Shown: piece by piece, positions 17,726 through 26,082 of the stretch
Numbering within the stretch: the first letter of the stretch is position 1
How the letters are laid out: the number at the start of each line of letters is the position of its first letter
Assembly: GCF_013870525.1 (NCBI RefSeq)
Contig: NZ_JACBXD010000040.1
Span: 1-64,000, forward strand
Direction: 5' to 3'
Origin: Amycolatopsis pittospori
GTDB lineage: Bacteria; Actinomycetota; Actinomycetes; Mycobacteriales; Pseudonocardiaceae
DNA: 64,000 bases
The notes under the pieces: generated by a model
Database searches by the model: none
What the model was told of the DNA's origin: nothing
What the model saw: only the letters and a program-made list of their open reading frames with translations
Program-made: the position numbers and the translations under genes

Positions 17726-19153
17726 GTGGACAAAACCTTCGCCGGAGCGAAGCTTCGGCATCTGCGCGAAAGCCGGTCGATGAGCCAGGCGGATCTCGCC
17801 CGTGTGCTGGAGATCTCACCCAGTTACCTCAATCAGATCGAGCACAACTCTCGACCTTTGACCGTCCCAGTGCTCCTTCGCATCACCCAAGCGTTCGGAG
17901 TGGACACCGAGTTCTTCGCGAACAACGACACCGCGCGGCTCGTCGCGGATGTGAAGGAAGCGCTGCTCGACGAGGTCCTCGGCGTGGACGTCACCACCAG
18001 CGAGCTGAACGACCTCGCCACGAATCTCCCGACGATCGCCCAGGCCCTGGTCAAACTGCATCGCAGCTACCGCAACTCGGTGGAGAACACCGCCGCGCTG
18101 ACCACGGAGAACGGGCTGGGCATGCACGGCAGCGCGGCCACCGCCCTGCCGCACGAAGAGGTCCGCGACTTCTTCTACGAACGGGAGAACTACGTCGCCG
18201 AGCTGGACGAACGCGCCGAACGGATGGCGCACGACATCCCGCTGCAGCGTGGCCAGGTGCTCGCGGCGTTGAAGGAGACCCTGATCCAGCGCTACGGCGT
18301 CGACGTCACCAGTGAGGGCATCGACGAGGTCAACGGCGAACAGCACCGGTACGAACCGGGGCCGCGGGTGCTGAGGCTGGCCCCGAGCCTGCGCGTCGGG
18401 CAGCAGGCGTTCCGGATGGCCTCGCAGATCGCCCTGCTCGAATACGACGACCTGATCACCGAACTCGCCGATTCCTGGGCGTTCTCCGGCCCGGCCGCGC
18501 GTTCACTGGCGCGAGTCGGACTGGCGAACTACTTCGCGGGCGCGCTGATCCTCCCCTATGGACCGTTCCTGTCGACCGCGGAACGCTTCCGCTACGACAT
18601 CGAGCGGCTGTGTGACCACTTCGGCGTCGGTTTCGAGACCGTCTGCCACCGGCTCTCGACGTTGCAGCGGCCGAAGAACCGCGGCGTGCCGTTCTCGTTC
18701 GTCCGCGTCGACCGGGCCGGGAACATGTCGAAACGCCAGTCCGCGGCCGGATTCCACTTCTCCCGCGTCGGCGGCGCCTGTCCACTGTGGAACATCTATG
18801 AAGCGTTCACCCAGCCGGGCAAGATCCTCACCCAGATCGCGACCCTGCCGGATGGCAAGAGCTACTTCTGGGTCGCGCGGGCGGTGTCGCGCAACATCGG
18901 CGGCTACGGCAGTCCCGGCAAGACGTTCACCGTCGGTCTCGGCTGCGAACTACGGCACGCGAAACGGCTGATCTACTCGACCGGGCTCGACCTCGACGAC
19001 CGCGCCGCGGCCACCCCGATCGGCATGGGTTGCAAAGTCTGCGAACGCCCGGCCTGTTCGCAGCGCGCGTTCCCGACGATCGGCAAGCAGCTGACCGTGG
19101 ACGAGAACACCAGCAGCTTCGTCCCGTACCCGGCGGTGCCCAAGGCGCCTTGA
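17726..19153 (+). CDS. ramB: RamB-type XRE/ImmA-like transcriptional regulator
   Basis: A 475-residue regulator. An N-terminal XRE helix-turn-helix (residues about 7-62, LRHLRESRSMSQADLARVLE ... SPSYLNQIEHNSR) is followed by the short-chain fatty-acyl regulator domain. A C-terminal Cys-rich part (GMGCKVCERPACSQRAFP) is typical of RamB proteins, which repress or tune acetate and glyoxylate genes in corynebacteria and mycobacteria. GTG at 17726 is preceded by GAGAGG. Its divergent position beside aceA with multiple TTGCGAA sites supports the assignment. The ligand is unknown, and the Cys cluster could bind metal (inference). Confidence 0.88.
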   Translation: MDKTFAGAKLRHLRESRSMSQADLARVLEISPSYLNQIEHNSRPLTVPVLLRITQAFGVDTEFFANNDTARLVADVKEALLDEVLGVDVTTSELNDLATNLPTIAQALVKLHRSYRNSVENTAALTTENGLGMHGSAATALPHEEVRDFFYERENYVAELDERAERMAHDIPLQRGQVLAALKETLIQRYGVDVTSEGIDEVNGEQHRYEPGPRVLRLAPSLRVGQQAFRMASQIALLEYDDLITELADSWAFSGPAARSLARVGLANYFAGALILPYGPFLSTAERFRYDIERLCDHFGVGFETVCHRLSTLQRPKNRGVPFSFVRVDRAGNMSKRQSAAGFHFSRVGGACPLWNIYEAFTQPGKILTQIATLPDGKSYFWVARAVSRNIGGYGSPGKTFTVGLGCELRHAKRLIYSTGLDLDDRAAATPIGMGCKVCERPACSQRAFPTIGKQLTVDENTSSFVPYPAVPKAP

Positions 19154-19180
19154 GCCGGGTAGATCTCCCTGGCAGGGTTC

Positions 19181-19219
19181 AGTGCGACGGCCGCCGCCTG
19201 TGACGGCGGCCACCGCACT
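19181..19219 (+). terminator. Hairpin after ramB
   Basis: AGTGCGACGGCCGCCG and CGGCGGCCACCGCACT form a strong stem around CCTGTGA. It lies 28 bp beyond the ramB stop and ends just before the next gene. There is no T-tract. Confidence 0.5.
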
Positions 19220-19231
19220 GGGGAGAACAGA

Positions 19232-20068
19232 ATGATCTTGGTGACCGGAGCCGGCGGGAACGTCGGCTCGGAACTGACCGGAATCCTGGCGCGCGGCGGG
19301 CATCCCGTCAGAGCGCTGGTCCGCACTCCACGTTCGCTGCCCGACGGCGTCGAAGGCGTGCCGGGCGACCTCAACGATCCGACGAGCCTGAAACCCGCGC
19401 TGGACGGGGTGCGCGCCGTCTTCCTGCTCGGCGGCTACGAGGACATGCCCGGCGCGCTCGCGGTGATGCGGGACGCGGGCGTCGAGCAGGTCACGCTGCT
19501 GTCGTCGCGGTCGGTCGTCGGCGGGCACGCCGGCAACGCCGTCGCCGGCATGCACATGGCGGCCGAGGCGGCGGTGCGCGTATCCGAGCTGGCCTGGACG
19601 TTCCTGCGGGCGAGCGGCTTCATGTCGAACTCGCTGCGGTGGATCCCGCAGCTTCAGGAAGGTGACGTCGTCCGCGAACCGTTCGCGAACGTGCCGGTGG
19701 CGACGATCGACCCGTACGACATCGCGGCCGTCGCGGCGGAATCCCTGACGACGCCGGGCCACGAAGGACGCGCCTACCTGCTCACCGGACCGGACTCCCT
19801 CCGGCCCGCCGACCGGCTGCGCGTCCTCGGCGAACTACTGGGGCGGGAGCTGCGGCTGGAGCCGCTGTCGGACGACGAAGCGCGCGTGACGATGAGCGCC
19901 GAGATGCCGGAGAAGTACGTCGACGCCTTCTTCCGCTTCTTCGCCGACGGCGAGTTCGACGACTCCGAGGTGACTTCCGTCGTCCACGACCTCATCGGGC
20001 GGGAGCCGCGGCCGTTCGCCGACTGGGCGCGTGCACACCTCGGGGCGTTCCGCGAACCCCGCATTTAG
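19232..20068 (+). CDS. NAD(P)-binding NmrA/SDR-a-type protein
   Basis: A 278-residue atypical short-chain dehydrogenase. The nucleotide-binding motif is VTGAGGNVGSEL (GxxGxxG) at the very N-terminus, with VPGDLNDPTSLKPAL as the acidic loop, LLSSRSVVGG and TFLRASGFMSNSLRW. The classical YxxxK is not in the normal place, so it may be a redox sensor (NmrA-like) or a quinone oxidoreductase-like enzyme. GGGAGAACAG precedes the ATG. The 3' end runs into a family C palindrome. Confidence 0.8.
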   Translation: MILVTGAGGNVGSELTGILARGGHPVRALVRTPRSLPDGVEGVPGDLNDPTSLKPALDGVRAVFLLGGYEDMPGALAVMRDAGVEQVTLLSSRSVVGGHAGNAVAGMHMAAEAAVRVSELAWTFLRASGFMSNSLRWIPQLQEGDVVREPFANVPVATIDPYDIAAVAAESLTTPGHEGRAYLLTGPDSLRPADRLRVLGELLGRELRLEPLSDDEARVTMSAEMPEKYVDAFFRFFADGEFDDSEVTSVVHDLIGREPRPFADWARAHLGAFREPRI

Positions 20069-20124
20069 AGGACTGAATGCGGTAGTTGCACGCGCAAGTA
20101 CCGCATTCAGTCCTCTGAATGCGG
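20059..20124. repeat. Palindromic element, family C copy 2
   Basis: Arms of 25 bp (20059-20083 and 20100-20124, reading CCGCATTTAGAGGACTGAAT then GCGGT) pair with one mismatch around AGTTGCACGCGCAAGT. The spacer matches the copy at 5342. It covers the last codons of the upstream gene and separates it from the convergent ilvA gene. Confidence 0.9.
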
Positions 20125-20137
20125 AAGGGGCCGGGGG

Positions 20138-21394
20138 TCACACCAGGAAGTGGAAGAGCGGGCTGCCCGGTTCGACGCGTTCGACCTGCAGCGGGCTGAC
20201 CTCCAGCCGGTGCAGCAGCCCTTCGAGGTCACCGGCCCGCGCGAGTTCGATGCCGATCAGCGCCGGGCCGGTCTCCCGGCTGTTGCGCTTCACGTACTCG
20301 AATCGCGTGATGTCGTCGTCCGGGCCGAGGACCTCGTCGAGGAACCGTCGCAGCGCGCCGGGCTCCTGCGGGAATCCGACCAGGAAGTAGTGCTTCAGTC
20401 CTTCGTGGATCAGGGACCGTTCGATCACTTCGCCGTAGCGGCTGACGTCGTTGTTGCCGCCGGAGATGACGCACACCACGATCTGTCCCGGGTCGATCTT
20501 CACCGTCGAGCCGAGCGCGGCGGTCGCGAGCGCGCCCGCGGGTTCGGCGATCACGCCGTCGGACTGGTACATCGCGAGCATTTCCGTGCACACCGCGCCT
20601 TCAGCGACGTCGGTGAGTTCGACGCCGCCGTCGCGGATCAGCGGATACGTCACCGATCCGGCCAGCGCGACCGCGGCACCGTCCACGAAGGTGTCGACAC
20701 CTTCGAGCCGCACCGGCTCGCCGGCGGCCAGTGCGGCCGCCATACAGGTCGCGCCCGCCGGTTCGACGCCGACGATCCGCATCTCCGGCGCGCGTTCCGC
20801 GGCCCACGCGGCGATCCCCGCGAGCAGTCCGCCGCCGCCGACCGGCACCACCATGACGTCCGGGATGAAACCGAGTTGCGCGACGACCTCCATCGCGACG
20901 GTGCCCTGTCCGGCGACGGTCTCGGGCGCGTCGAACGCGGGGACCAGCGTCGCGCCGGTGCTCTCGGCGTCCCGCTTCGCGGCGGTGAAGGCGTCTTCGT
21001 AGGTCTCGCCGACGACGATGACCTCGATATGCGCGCCGCCCAGCGTCGCGATCCGCTCGCGCTTCTGCCGGGGGGTCGTGCCCGGCACGTAGACCCGGCC
21101 GGTCGCGCCGAGACGTCGGCACGCGTACGCGACGCCTTGCGCGTGATTGCCCGCGCTCGCGCAGACGACGCCGCGCTCCCGGCGCTCCGCGTCGAGCTGG
21201 ACGATGAAGTTGTAGGCGCCGCGGACCTTGTACGAACGCACGGTCTGGAGATCTTCGCGTTTGAGCCAGACCCTGGCGTCGACCCGCGTGGAGAGCCGCT
21301 CGTTCGGTTCGAGCGGCGTGCGGGTCACCACCCCGGCCAGTCGTTTCGCGGCCTCTTCGACCGTTCGGGCGCTCACCGTTTCGATCCCTTGCAC
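20138..21394 (-). CDS. ilvA: Threonine ammonia-lyase (biosynthetic threonine dehydratase)
   Basis: A 418-residue PLP enzyme that converts threonine to 2-oxobutanoate, the first step to isoleucine. The PLP lysine is K56 in RSYKVRGAYNF. The phosphate-binding stretch is PVGGGGLLAGIA, and CASAGNHAQGVAYA is also seen. A C-terminal ACT-like regulatory unit (HYFLVGFPQEPGALRRFLDE onward, about 90 residues) indicates feedback control. It is short, as in corynebacterial IlvA. GTG at 21394 is chosen with a leaderless-type -10 just upstream; a second GTG at 21376 is possible. Confidence 0.93.
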   Translation of the reverse strand: MQGIETVSARTVEEAAKRLAGVVTRTPLEPNERLSTRVDARVWLKREDLQTVRSYKVRGAYNFIVQLDAERRERGVVCASAGNHAQGVAYACRRLGATGRVYVPGTTPRQKRERIATLGGAHIEVIVVGETYEDAFTAAKRDAESTGATLVPAFDAPETVAGQGTVAMEVVAQLGFIPDVMVVPVGGGGLLAGIAAWAAERAPEMRIVGVEPAGATCMAAALAAGEPVRLEGVDTFVDGAAVALAGSVTYPLIRDGGVELTDVAEGAVCTEMLAMYQSDGVIAEPAGALATAALGSTVKIDPGQIVVCVISGGNNDVSRYGEVIERSLIHEGLKHYFLVGFPQEPGALRRFLDEVLGPDDDITRFEYVKRNSRETGPALIGIELARAGDLEGLLHRLEVSPLQVERVEPGSPLFHFLV

Positions 21395-21408
21395 GAATGC
21401 TGAATGTA
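21395..21408 (-). promoter_or_regulatory. Probable -10 box of ilvA
   Basis: On the minus strand TACATT (21408-21403) lies 8 nt before the GTG at 21394 with no ribosome-binding site, again the TAnnnT leaderless arrangement. Confidence 0.45.
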
Positions 21409-21487
21409 CTGACCGCCTCCGGCCACGGCGGAGAGTGGTCCGAGTCCAGTGCACGGGTTGTCGGGGGTCTGTGGTCCACTGGTCGCC

Positions 21488-22054
21488 ATGGTGAGCAAGG
21501 TCGACGGAGTCCGGAGTCTCGATGCGTTGCGCGAGCTGGTCCACAGTGGCGCGGAGCCCGAGTACCAGCTCTTCTACGGCCACACCCCGCTCAAGAGCGG
21601 CCGGGTCAACGCGGCCTGCCTGAGCCAATGGTGGCTCGCGCCGTTCACCGCGGGCGGCGAGCGGTACCCGACCGCCGAGCACTACATGATGGCGAGCAAG
21701 GCCGAACTGTTCGGCGATCACGAGGCCGCGCGCACGATCCGTGAGGCGCCGGACCCCAAGACCGCCAAGATCCTCGGCCGCGAGGTCTCCGGTTTCGACG
21801 CGGATCTGTGGGAGCGGCACCGCTTCGACATCGTCGTCGACGGCAACCTGGAGAAGTTCCGCCAGCACGCCGACCTGCTCGAGTTCCTGCTGAGCACGGG
21901 CGACAAGGTGATCGTCGAGGCCTCGAAGATGGACCTCGTCTGGGGTAGCGGCGTCGCCCGCGACGACAAGAACGCCACACGCCCCGACTACTGGCGCGGC
22001 CAGAACCTCCTGGGCTTCGCGCTCATGGAGGTCCGGGAGCAGCTCCGCGGCTAA
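21488..22054 (+). CDS. NADAR family protein (YbiA-like N-glycosidase)
   Basis: A 188-residue NADAR/DUF1768 protein. Characteristic stretches are LSQWWLAPFTAGGERYPTAE, HYMMASKAELFGD, KILGREVSGFDADLW and the C-terminal WGSGVARDDKNATRPDYWRG with GQNLLGFALMEVRE. YbiA-type members hydrolyse the N-glycosidic bond of reactive riboflavin-pathway intermediates; others remove ADP-ribose from guanine. Which of these applies cannot be told. ATG at 21488 is used; GTG 21491 is directly next to it. It is convergent with the acyltransferase gene across a repeat array. Confidence 0.88.
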   Translation: MVSKVDGVRSLDALRELVHSGAEPEYQLFYGHTPLKSGRVNAACLSQWWLAPFTAGGERYPTAEHYMMASKAELFGDHEAARTIREAPDPKTAKILGREVSGFDADLWERHRFDIVVDGNLEKFRQHADLLEFLLSTGDKVIVEASKMDLVWGSGVARDDKNATRPDYWRGQNLLGFALMEVREQLRG

Positions 22055-22064
22055 CCGTTTGGCC

Positions 22065-22229
22065 GATCACGCCTGCCGTCCCTCTGATCACGCCTGCCGT
22101 CCGCCCGATCACGGGTGCCGTCCACCTGATCACGGCGGTGCGGTGGTACGAAACGGACGGCACGCGTGATCAGACGGACGACTCATGTGATCAGACGGAC
22201 GGCACGCGTGATCAGGCAGACGGCACGCG
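22065..22229. repeat. Inverted pair of 21-bp tandem repeat arrays
   Basis: Left array: three units starting GATCAC at 22065, 22086 and 22107, plus a partial at 22128, of consensus GATCACGCCTGCCGTCC plus 4 variable bases. Right array: ACGGACGGCACGCGTGATCA plus G at 22153, a variant at 22174, another at 22195 and a partial at 22216. The right units are the reverse complement of the left units, around a spacer of about 20 bp. The whole 165 bp fills the gap between two convergent stop codons and could fold as a long stepped hairpin or several alternative ones. Confidence 0.88.
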
Positions 22230-22230
22230 C

Positions 22231-22989
22231 TCAGGAGTCGACGCCGAGGGTTTTCTGAAGTGCCTTGTTCGCCTTACGCGCCATGTCCGCGACAGCCTCG
22301 CGACGCGCGGCGTCGGCGGCGTAGTCGTCCTGGCGGTTCCGGACGACGCGGGCGGGCGAGCCGACGGCGATCGAGTAGTCCGGGATGTCGCCCCGCACGA
22401 CGGCGTGCGCGCCGAGGACGCAACCCCGGCCGACGCGCGTGCCCTTGAGCACCGACACCTTGGTGCCGATCCAGGTGTCCGGGCCGATGCGCACCGGCGA
22501 CTTCACGATCCCCTGGTCCTTGATGGGGACGGTGATGTCGGTGGTGACATGGTCGAAGTCGCAGATGTAGACCCAGTCCGCGACGAGCGTGGCCGCGCCG
22601 AGTTCGATGTCGAGGTAGCCGTTGAGCACGTTCTGGCGTCCGAACACCGCTTTGTCGCCGATGCGCAGCGAACCCTCGTGGCAGCGGATCGCGTTGCCGT
22701 CGCCGATGTGCACCCAGCGGCCGATCTCCAGGCGCCCGTAGCCGGGACGGCAGTGGATCTCGACGTCCTTGCCGAGGAACACCATGCCGCGCAGGACGAT
22801 GTGCGGATTCGCGACCCGGAACTTCAGCAGCCGCCAGTACCGGACCAGGTACCAAGGCGTGTACGCGCGGTTTCGCAGCACCCAGCGCAGTGAGGCGCGC
22901 GTCAGGAACTTCGCCTGCCTCGGGTCGCGACGGGCCTGGCCCCAAGCGCGGAGCCTCGACAACGCGGGCGCACCCCACATGGACGTCAT
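22231..22989 (-). CDS. Left-handed beta-helix (hexapeptide) acyltransferase
   Basis: A 252-residue trimeric LbH acyltransferase. Hexapeptide repeats run through IGRWVHIGDGNAI, LRIGDKAVFGRQNVLNG, VRIGPDTWIGTKVSVLKGT and VGRGCVLGAHAVVRGDIPDY, ending SIAVGSPARVV, the usual acetyl-CoA-binding end of this fold. The N-terminal 60 residues are basic and form a non-repeat extension (RRDPRQAKFLTRASLRWVLR). The protein resembles the Rv3034c-type transferase that I recall within the mycobacterial methylglucose lipopolysaccharide region, so sugar O-acetylation is a reasonable guess. Confidence 0.83.
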   Translation of the reverse strand: MTSMWGAPALSRLRAWGQARRDPRQAKFLTRASLRWVLRNRAYTPWYLVRYWRLLKFRVANPHIVLRGMVFLGKDVEIHCRPGYGRLEIGRWVHIGDGNAIRCHEGSLRIGDKAVFGRQNVLNGYLDIELGAATLVADWVYICDFDHVTTDITVPIKDQGIVKSPVRIGPDTWIGTKVSVLKGTRVGRGCVLGAHAVVRGDIPDYSIAVGSPARVVRNRQDDYAADAARREAVADMARKANKALQKTLGVDS

Positions 22990-23042
22990 ACCGGTGACCG
23001 TAACCTGTGATCAGGCCGCCGACCGCAAAGGGGAGCACGCGC

Positions 23043-24002
23043 ATGGGCACCAAGCTGATCATCGACACCGATCCGGGGGTCGACGACGCCTTCGCGCTGG
23101 CTCTGGCCACGCAATCCGAAGACGTCGACCTGCTGGGTGTGACCACGGTGTTCGGCAACGTCCCGCTGAGCCACACCACCTCCAACGCCCGGCGCCTGCT
23201 GCAGCTTTTCGGCCGGGACGACGTCCCCGTCGCCGCCGGTGCGGCGCGGCCGCTGGTCTACGACAACGCCGAACCCGCCGGATTCGTGCACGGCCAGGAC
23301 GGGCTTTCCGGCCACGCGGGGACGTTGCCCGAAGCGAAGCGCCCGCTCGACGAACGCGGCGCCGTCCGCCTGCTGGTGGATCTGCTCGAAGCCGCCGACG
23401 AACCGGTGACGATCGCCCCGATCGGCCCGCTCACGAATATCGCGCTGCTGCTGGCCGCGCATCCGGAGATCCGCGAGAAGATCGGCCGCATCGTCATCAT
23501 GGGCGGCGGCGTGACCAAGGGGAACTCCACCACCGCCGCCGAATTCAACGTCTGGAGCGACCCGGAGGCCGCGCGCCGGGTGCTGGTCGACGGGGACATC
23601 CCGACCGTCCTGGTCCCGCTGGACATCACCCACCAGTGCTCGGTCGACGCCGCCTGGCTCGGCAAACTGGCCGCGTCCGGCCCGCTCGGCGCGGCGCTCG
23701 AAGCGCTCACGCCCACCTACGTCAAGCACTACAGCCCCATCCTCGGCTTCGACGGGATGGTCATGCACGACGCGGTCGCGGTGGCCGAGGCGATCCGGCC
23801 GGGCATCCTCGACACCGAGTCGTACCCGGTGGACGTCGAGTGCGGCTTCGGGCCCGCGCGCGGCGCGACACTGGTCGACAGGCGAAGGCTGCGAAGCACC
23901 GATCCGCAGGCCGTGCCGGGCCGCACCATCGACGTCGCGCTGACCACCGATGTCGACGCCTTCCGCGAGTTCGTGCTCGGCCGCGTCATCGGGGGTCTCT
24001 GA
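23043..24002 (+). CDS. Inosine-uridine preferring nucleoside hydrolase family
   Basis: A 319-residue ribonucleoside hydrolase. The Ca2+-binding DxDPGxDD motif DTDPGVDD is at residues 8-15. VIMGGGVTKGNSTTAAEFN carries the substrate Asn and Glu, and MHDAVAVAEAI near the C-terminus supplies the catalytic H-D pair. It cleaves nucleosides to base and ribose for salvage. AAAGGGGAGCACGCGC before ATG 23043 is a good ribosome site. Its stop overlaps the next start as TGATG, so the peptidase gene is coupled to it. Confidence 0.92.
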   Translation: MGTKLIIDTDPGVDDAFALALATQSEDVDLLGVTTVFGNVPLSHTTSNARRLLQLFGRDDVPVAAGAARPLVYDNAEPAGFVHGQDGLSGHAGTLPEAKRPLDERGAVRLLVDLLEAADEPVTIAPIGPLTNIALLLAAHPEIREKIGRIVIMGGGVTKGNSTTAAEFNVWSDPEAARRVLVDGDIPTVLVPLDITHQCSVDAAWLGKLAASGPLGAALEALTPTYVKHYSPILGFDGMVMHDAVAVAEAIRPGILDTESYPVDVECGFGPARGATLVDRRRLRSTDPQAVPGRTIDVALTTDVDAFREFVLGRVIGGL

Positions 24003-25126
24003 TGGAACAGGAAACCTCGCGCCGCCGCAGACTTCCGGTGATCGCCGCCGCCGTCGTCGTGGCGGGCGCCGCCCTGGTCGCCGCGATCACCTTCGCGCCG
24101 AAGGGCGACGGGAAGCCGGAAGCCGCCGCCGTCCAGTCTTCGGTGCCGCCCGCGCCGCCGACGTCGTCCGCGCCCGCCGAAGTCCCGAAGGAACAGCCGA
24201 AGGTCCCACAGCAGCAGGGGCAGGAGTTCGACGCCTGGGTGTCGAAGACGAGCGGCTGGCTCGACATCCCGCTGCGCGCGATGACCGGGTACGCGAAGAC
24301 GACCGTGGCGCTGAGCAAGGAAACGCCGGGCTGCCGCCTGTCCTGGGTGACGCTGGCGGCGCTCGGGAAGATCGCCTCGGACCACGGCCGCGCCACCGGC
24401 TCGGGCCTCAACGCCGACGGCGTGATGACGGTGCCGCTGGCGACGGTCGAGGTCCGCGACTTCTACAACAAGGTCGTGTCCGTCCCGAACGCGAGCGGCC
24501 CGCTGCAGCTGGCGCCGTCGGCCTGGAGCCGGTTCCAGGCTTCGGCGAGCGGCAAGAAACCGGATCCGCAGAACATCGACGACGCCACCCTGACCGCGGG
24601 CCGCGCCCTCTGCGCGGGAGGACGCGACCTCGGCCAGGGCCAGACTTGGTGGAACGCGGTGAGCACGCTGCAGCCCGCACCGCTGCTGATGCACCGCACG
24701 CTCGCGACGGTGAACGTCTACGGCACCGTCGGCCAGAGCCCGCAGGCGCCGAACGCGGCGGCGCTGAGCGCGGTCAACTTCGCCATCGACAAGATCGGCC
24801 TCCCCTACGTCTGGGGCGGCAACGGCACCGGCGGCGGCGACCCCGGATTCGACTGCTCCGGCCTGACGACGGCCGCGTACGCCAGTGCCGGCGTCAAGCT
24901 CATGCGCACCGCCCACACGCAGTACCACAGCGTGAACAAGGTGACCGATCCCCAGCTCGGCGACCTGATCTTCTACGGCGAGCCGAATACGAAGATCCAC
25001 CATGTCGGGCTCTACATCGGGAACCAGCAGATGATCGACGCCCCGCAGACCGGACAGGCGGTGCAGGTGCACACCTACCGGAAGCAGGGCGACGACTACG
25101 CCGGCGCGGGCCGCCCGACGGCCTGA
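24002..25126 (+). CDS. Membrane-anchored NlpC/P60 endopeptidase with degenerate transglycosylase-like domain
   Basis: A 374-residue cell-wall protein. A signal-anchor lies at residues 11-32, then a Pro/Ala linker (41-75). Next is a domain resembling MltB-type lytic transglycosylases (WLDIPLRAMTGYAK, LSWVTLAALGKIASDHGR, SGPLQLAPSAWSRF). A C-terminal NlpC/P60 domain has C285 (FDCSGLTTAAYA) and H334 (KIHHVGLYIG); position 346 is Asp in MIDAPQ, where His is common. In the transglycosylase motif GKVESDHGR the catalytic Glu is Ala here (A125), so that domain is probably a peptidoglycan-binding relic. It overlaps the nucleoside hydrolase stop. Confidence 0.87.
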   Translation: MEQETSRRRRLPVIAAAVVVAGAALVAAITFAPKGDGKPEAAAVQSSVPPAPPTSSAPAEVPKEQPKVPQQQGQEFDAWVSKTSGWLDIPLRAMTGYAKTTVALSKETPGCRLSWVTLAALGKIASDHGRATGSGLNADGVMTVPLATVEVRDFYNKVVSVPNASGPLQLAPSAWSRFQASASGKKPDPQNIDDATLTAGRALCAGGRDLGQGQTWWNAVSTLQPAPLLMHRTLATVNVYGTVGQSPQAPNAAALSAVNFAIDKIGLPYVWGGNGTGGGDPGFDCSGLTTAAYASAGVKLMRTAHTQYHSVNKVTDPQLGDLIFYGEPNTKIHHVGLYIGNQQMIDAPQTGQAVQVHTYRKQGDDYAGAGRPTA

Positions 25127-25157
25127 GCCGCTTGTGGTTTCCACGTGCACTCGATGG

Positions 25158-26066
25158 TCACGAGGCCGGCGTCGCCTTCTTGAAGATCTCGAACACGGCC
25201 AGATAGTTCTTTCCGCTGTAGCCCTCGGCGATCGCCCGTTCGGCGATCTCCTCCATCAGCCGCGGCTGGTCGGAGTGGACGCCTTGTTCCACGCATGTCC
25301 GGGTGATGTGCTCGAGCGCGTTCAGGTTCATTTCCATCGTGCCGAGGTCACCGGGGTAGTTGCCCTTGTCCAGGTCGGGCGCCTGCGCGGCCAGGGTCGA
25401 GTCCACCACGGAGGGCATGAACCAGCCCAGCGCGAGTTTGGTGAACTCCACCGCCGAGACGTTCGCTGAGCCGACCAGGGCGGTGGCGTGCAGGAAGCCG
25501 TTCATGGTCGCGTACATCATGTCGAGCAGTGCCGCGTTGTACAGCACCGCCAGGCTGGGATCGGCGCCGAGGTACCGCGGGTCCCCCATGCTCGCCAGCG
25601 CCACCCCGGCCTTGTCGAAGACGCCCCGCGAACCGCTGTACAGGAAGACGGACTCGGGGTGTCCGACGAGCGGCGGCGGCACCATGATCGCACCGTCGAG
25701 GTACTCCGCCCCACGCTCGGCCGCCCAGTCGAGTGCCCCGCGCGCCTCCGCCGGCGTGCCGGAGTTGAGGTTCACCAGGACGCGGCCTTTCAGGGCGTCA
25801 TCGGCGGAGTCGAAGATCCCGTACGTGGTCTCGTAGTCCTTGAGGCAGATGATCGTGACAGGGCTCGCGGACACCGCGTCGGCGACGGTCTCCGCGCGGC
25901 GGGCCCCCCTGGTGACGAGATCCTCGGCTCTGCCTGGCGTGCGGTTCCACACCGTCAGAGGATGTCCCCGCTTCAGAAGCACCTCGGCGAGGGCCGTGCC
26001 CATGGGGCCGAGGCCGATGACGGTGACCGGGTTGCTGTGCGGGCTGGTTGGCTGCGGTGTCGTCAT
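25158..26066 (-). CDS. Imine-reductase-like NAD(P)-dependent dehydrogenase (beta-HAD superfamily)
   Basis: A 302-residue beta-hydroxyacid-dehydrogenase superfamily protein. The Rossmann motif is VIGLGPMGTALAE (18-23 GLGPMG), followed by VWNRTPGRAEDL. YLDGAIMVPPPLVGHPESVF and MMYATMNGFLHATALVG are typical of imine reductases and reductive aminases rather than 3-hydroxyisobutyrate dehydrogenases. The site usually occupied by Asp or Tyr reads Asn here (VLYNAALLDMMY), which suggests altered stereochemistry or substrate. ATG 26066 is chosen; GTG 26075 is also in frame. A perfect operator-like palindrome lies 17 bp upstream. Confidence 0.82.
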   Translation of the reverse strand: MTTPQPTSPHSNPVTVIGLGPMGTALAEVLLKRGHPLTVWNRTPGRAEDLVTRGARRAETVADAVSASPVTIICLKDYETTYGIFDSADDALKGRVLVNLNSGTPAEARGALDWAAERGAEYLDGAIMVPPPLVGHPESVFLYSGSRGVFDKAGVALASMGDPRYLGADPSLAVLYNAALLDMMYATMNGFLHATALVGSANVSAVEFTKLALGWFMPSVVDSTLAAQAPDLDKGNYPGDLGTMEMNLNALEHITRTCVEQGVHSDQPRLMEEIAERAIAEGYSGKNYLAVFEIFKKATPAS

Positions 26067-26082
26067 GAGCGCCACGTTAAAG

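Noticed and set aside
22769..24001. Upstream extension of the NlpC/P60 frame
   Set aside because: The open frame continues far 5' but is Arg-rich and overlaps the nucleoside hydrolase gene. The membrane anchor and TGATG coupling set the start at 24002.
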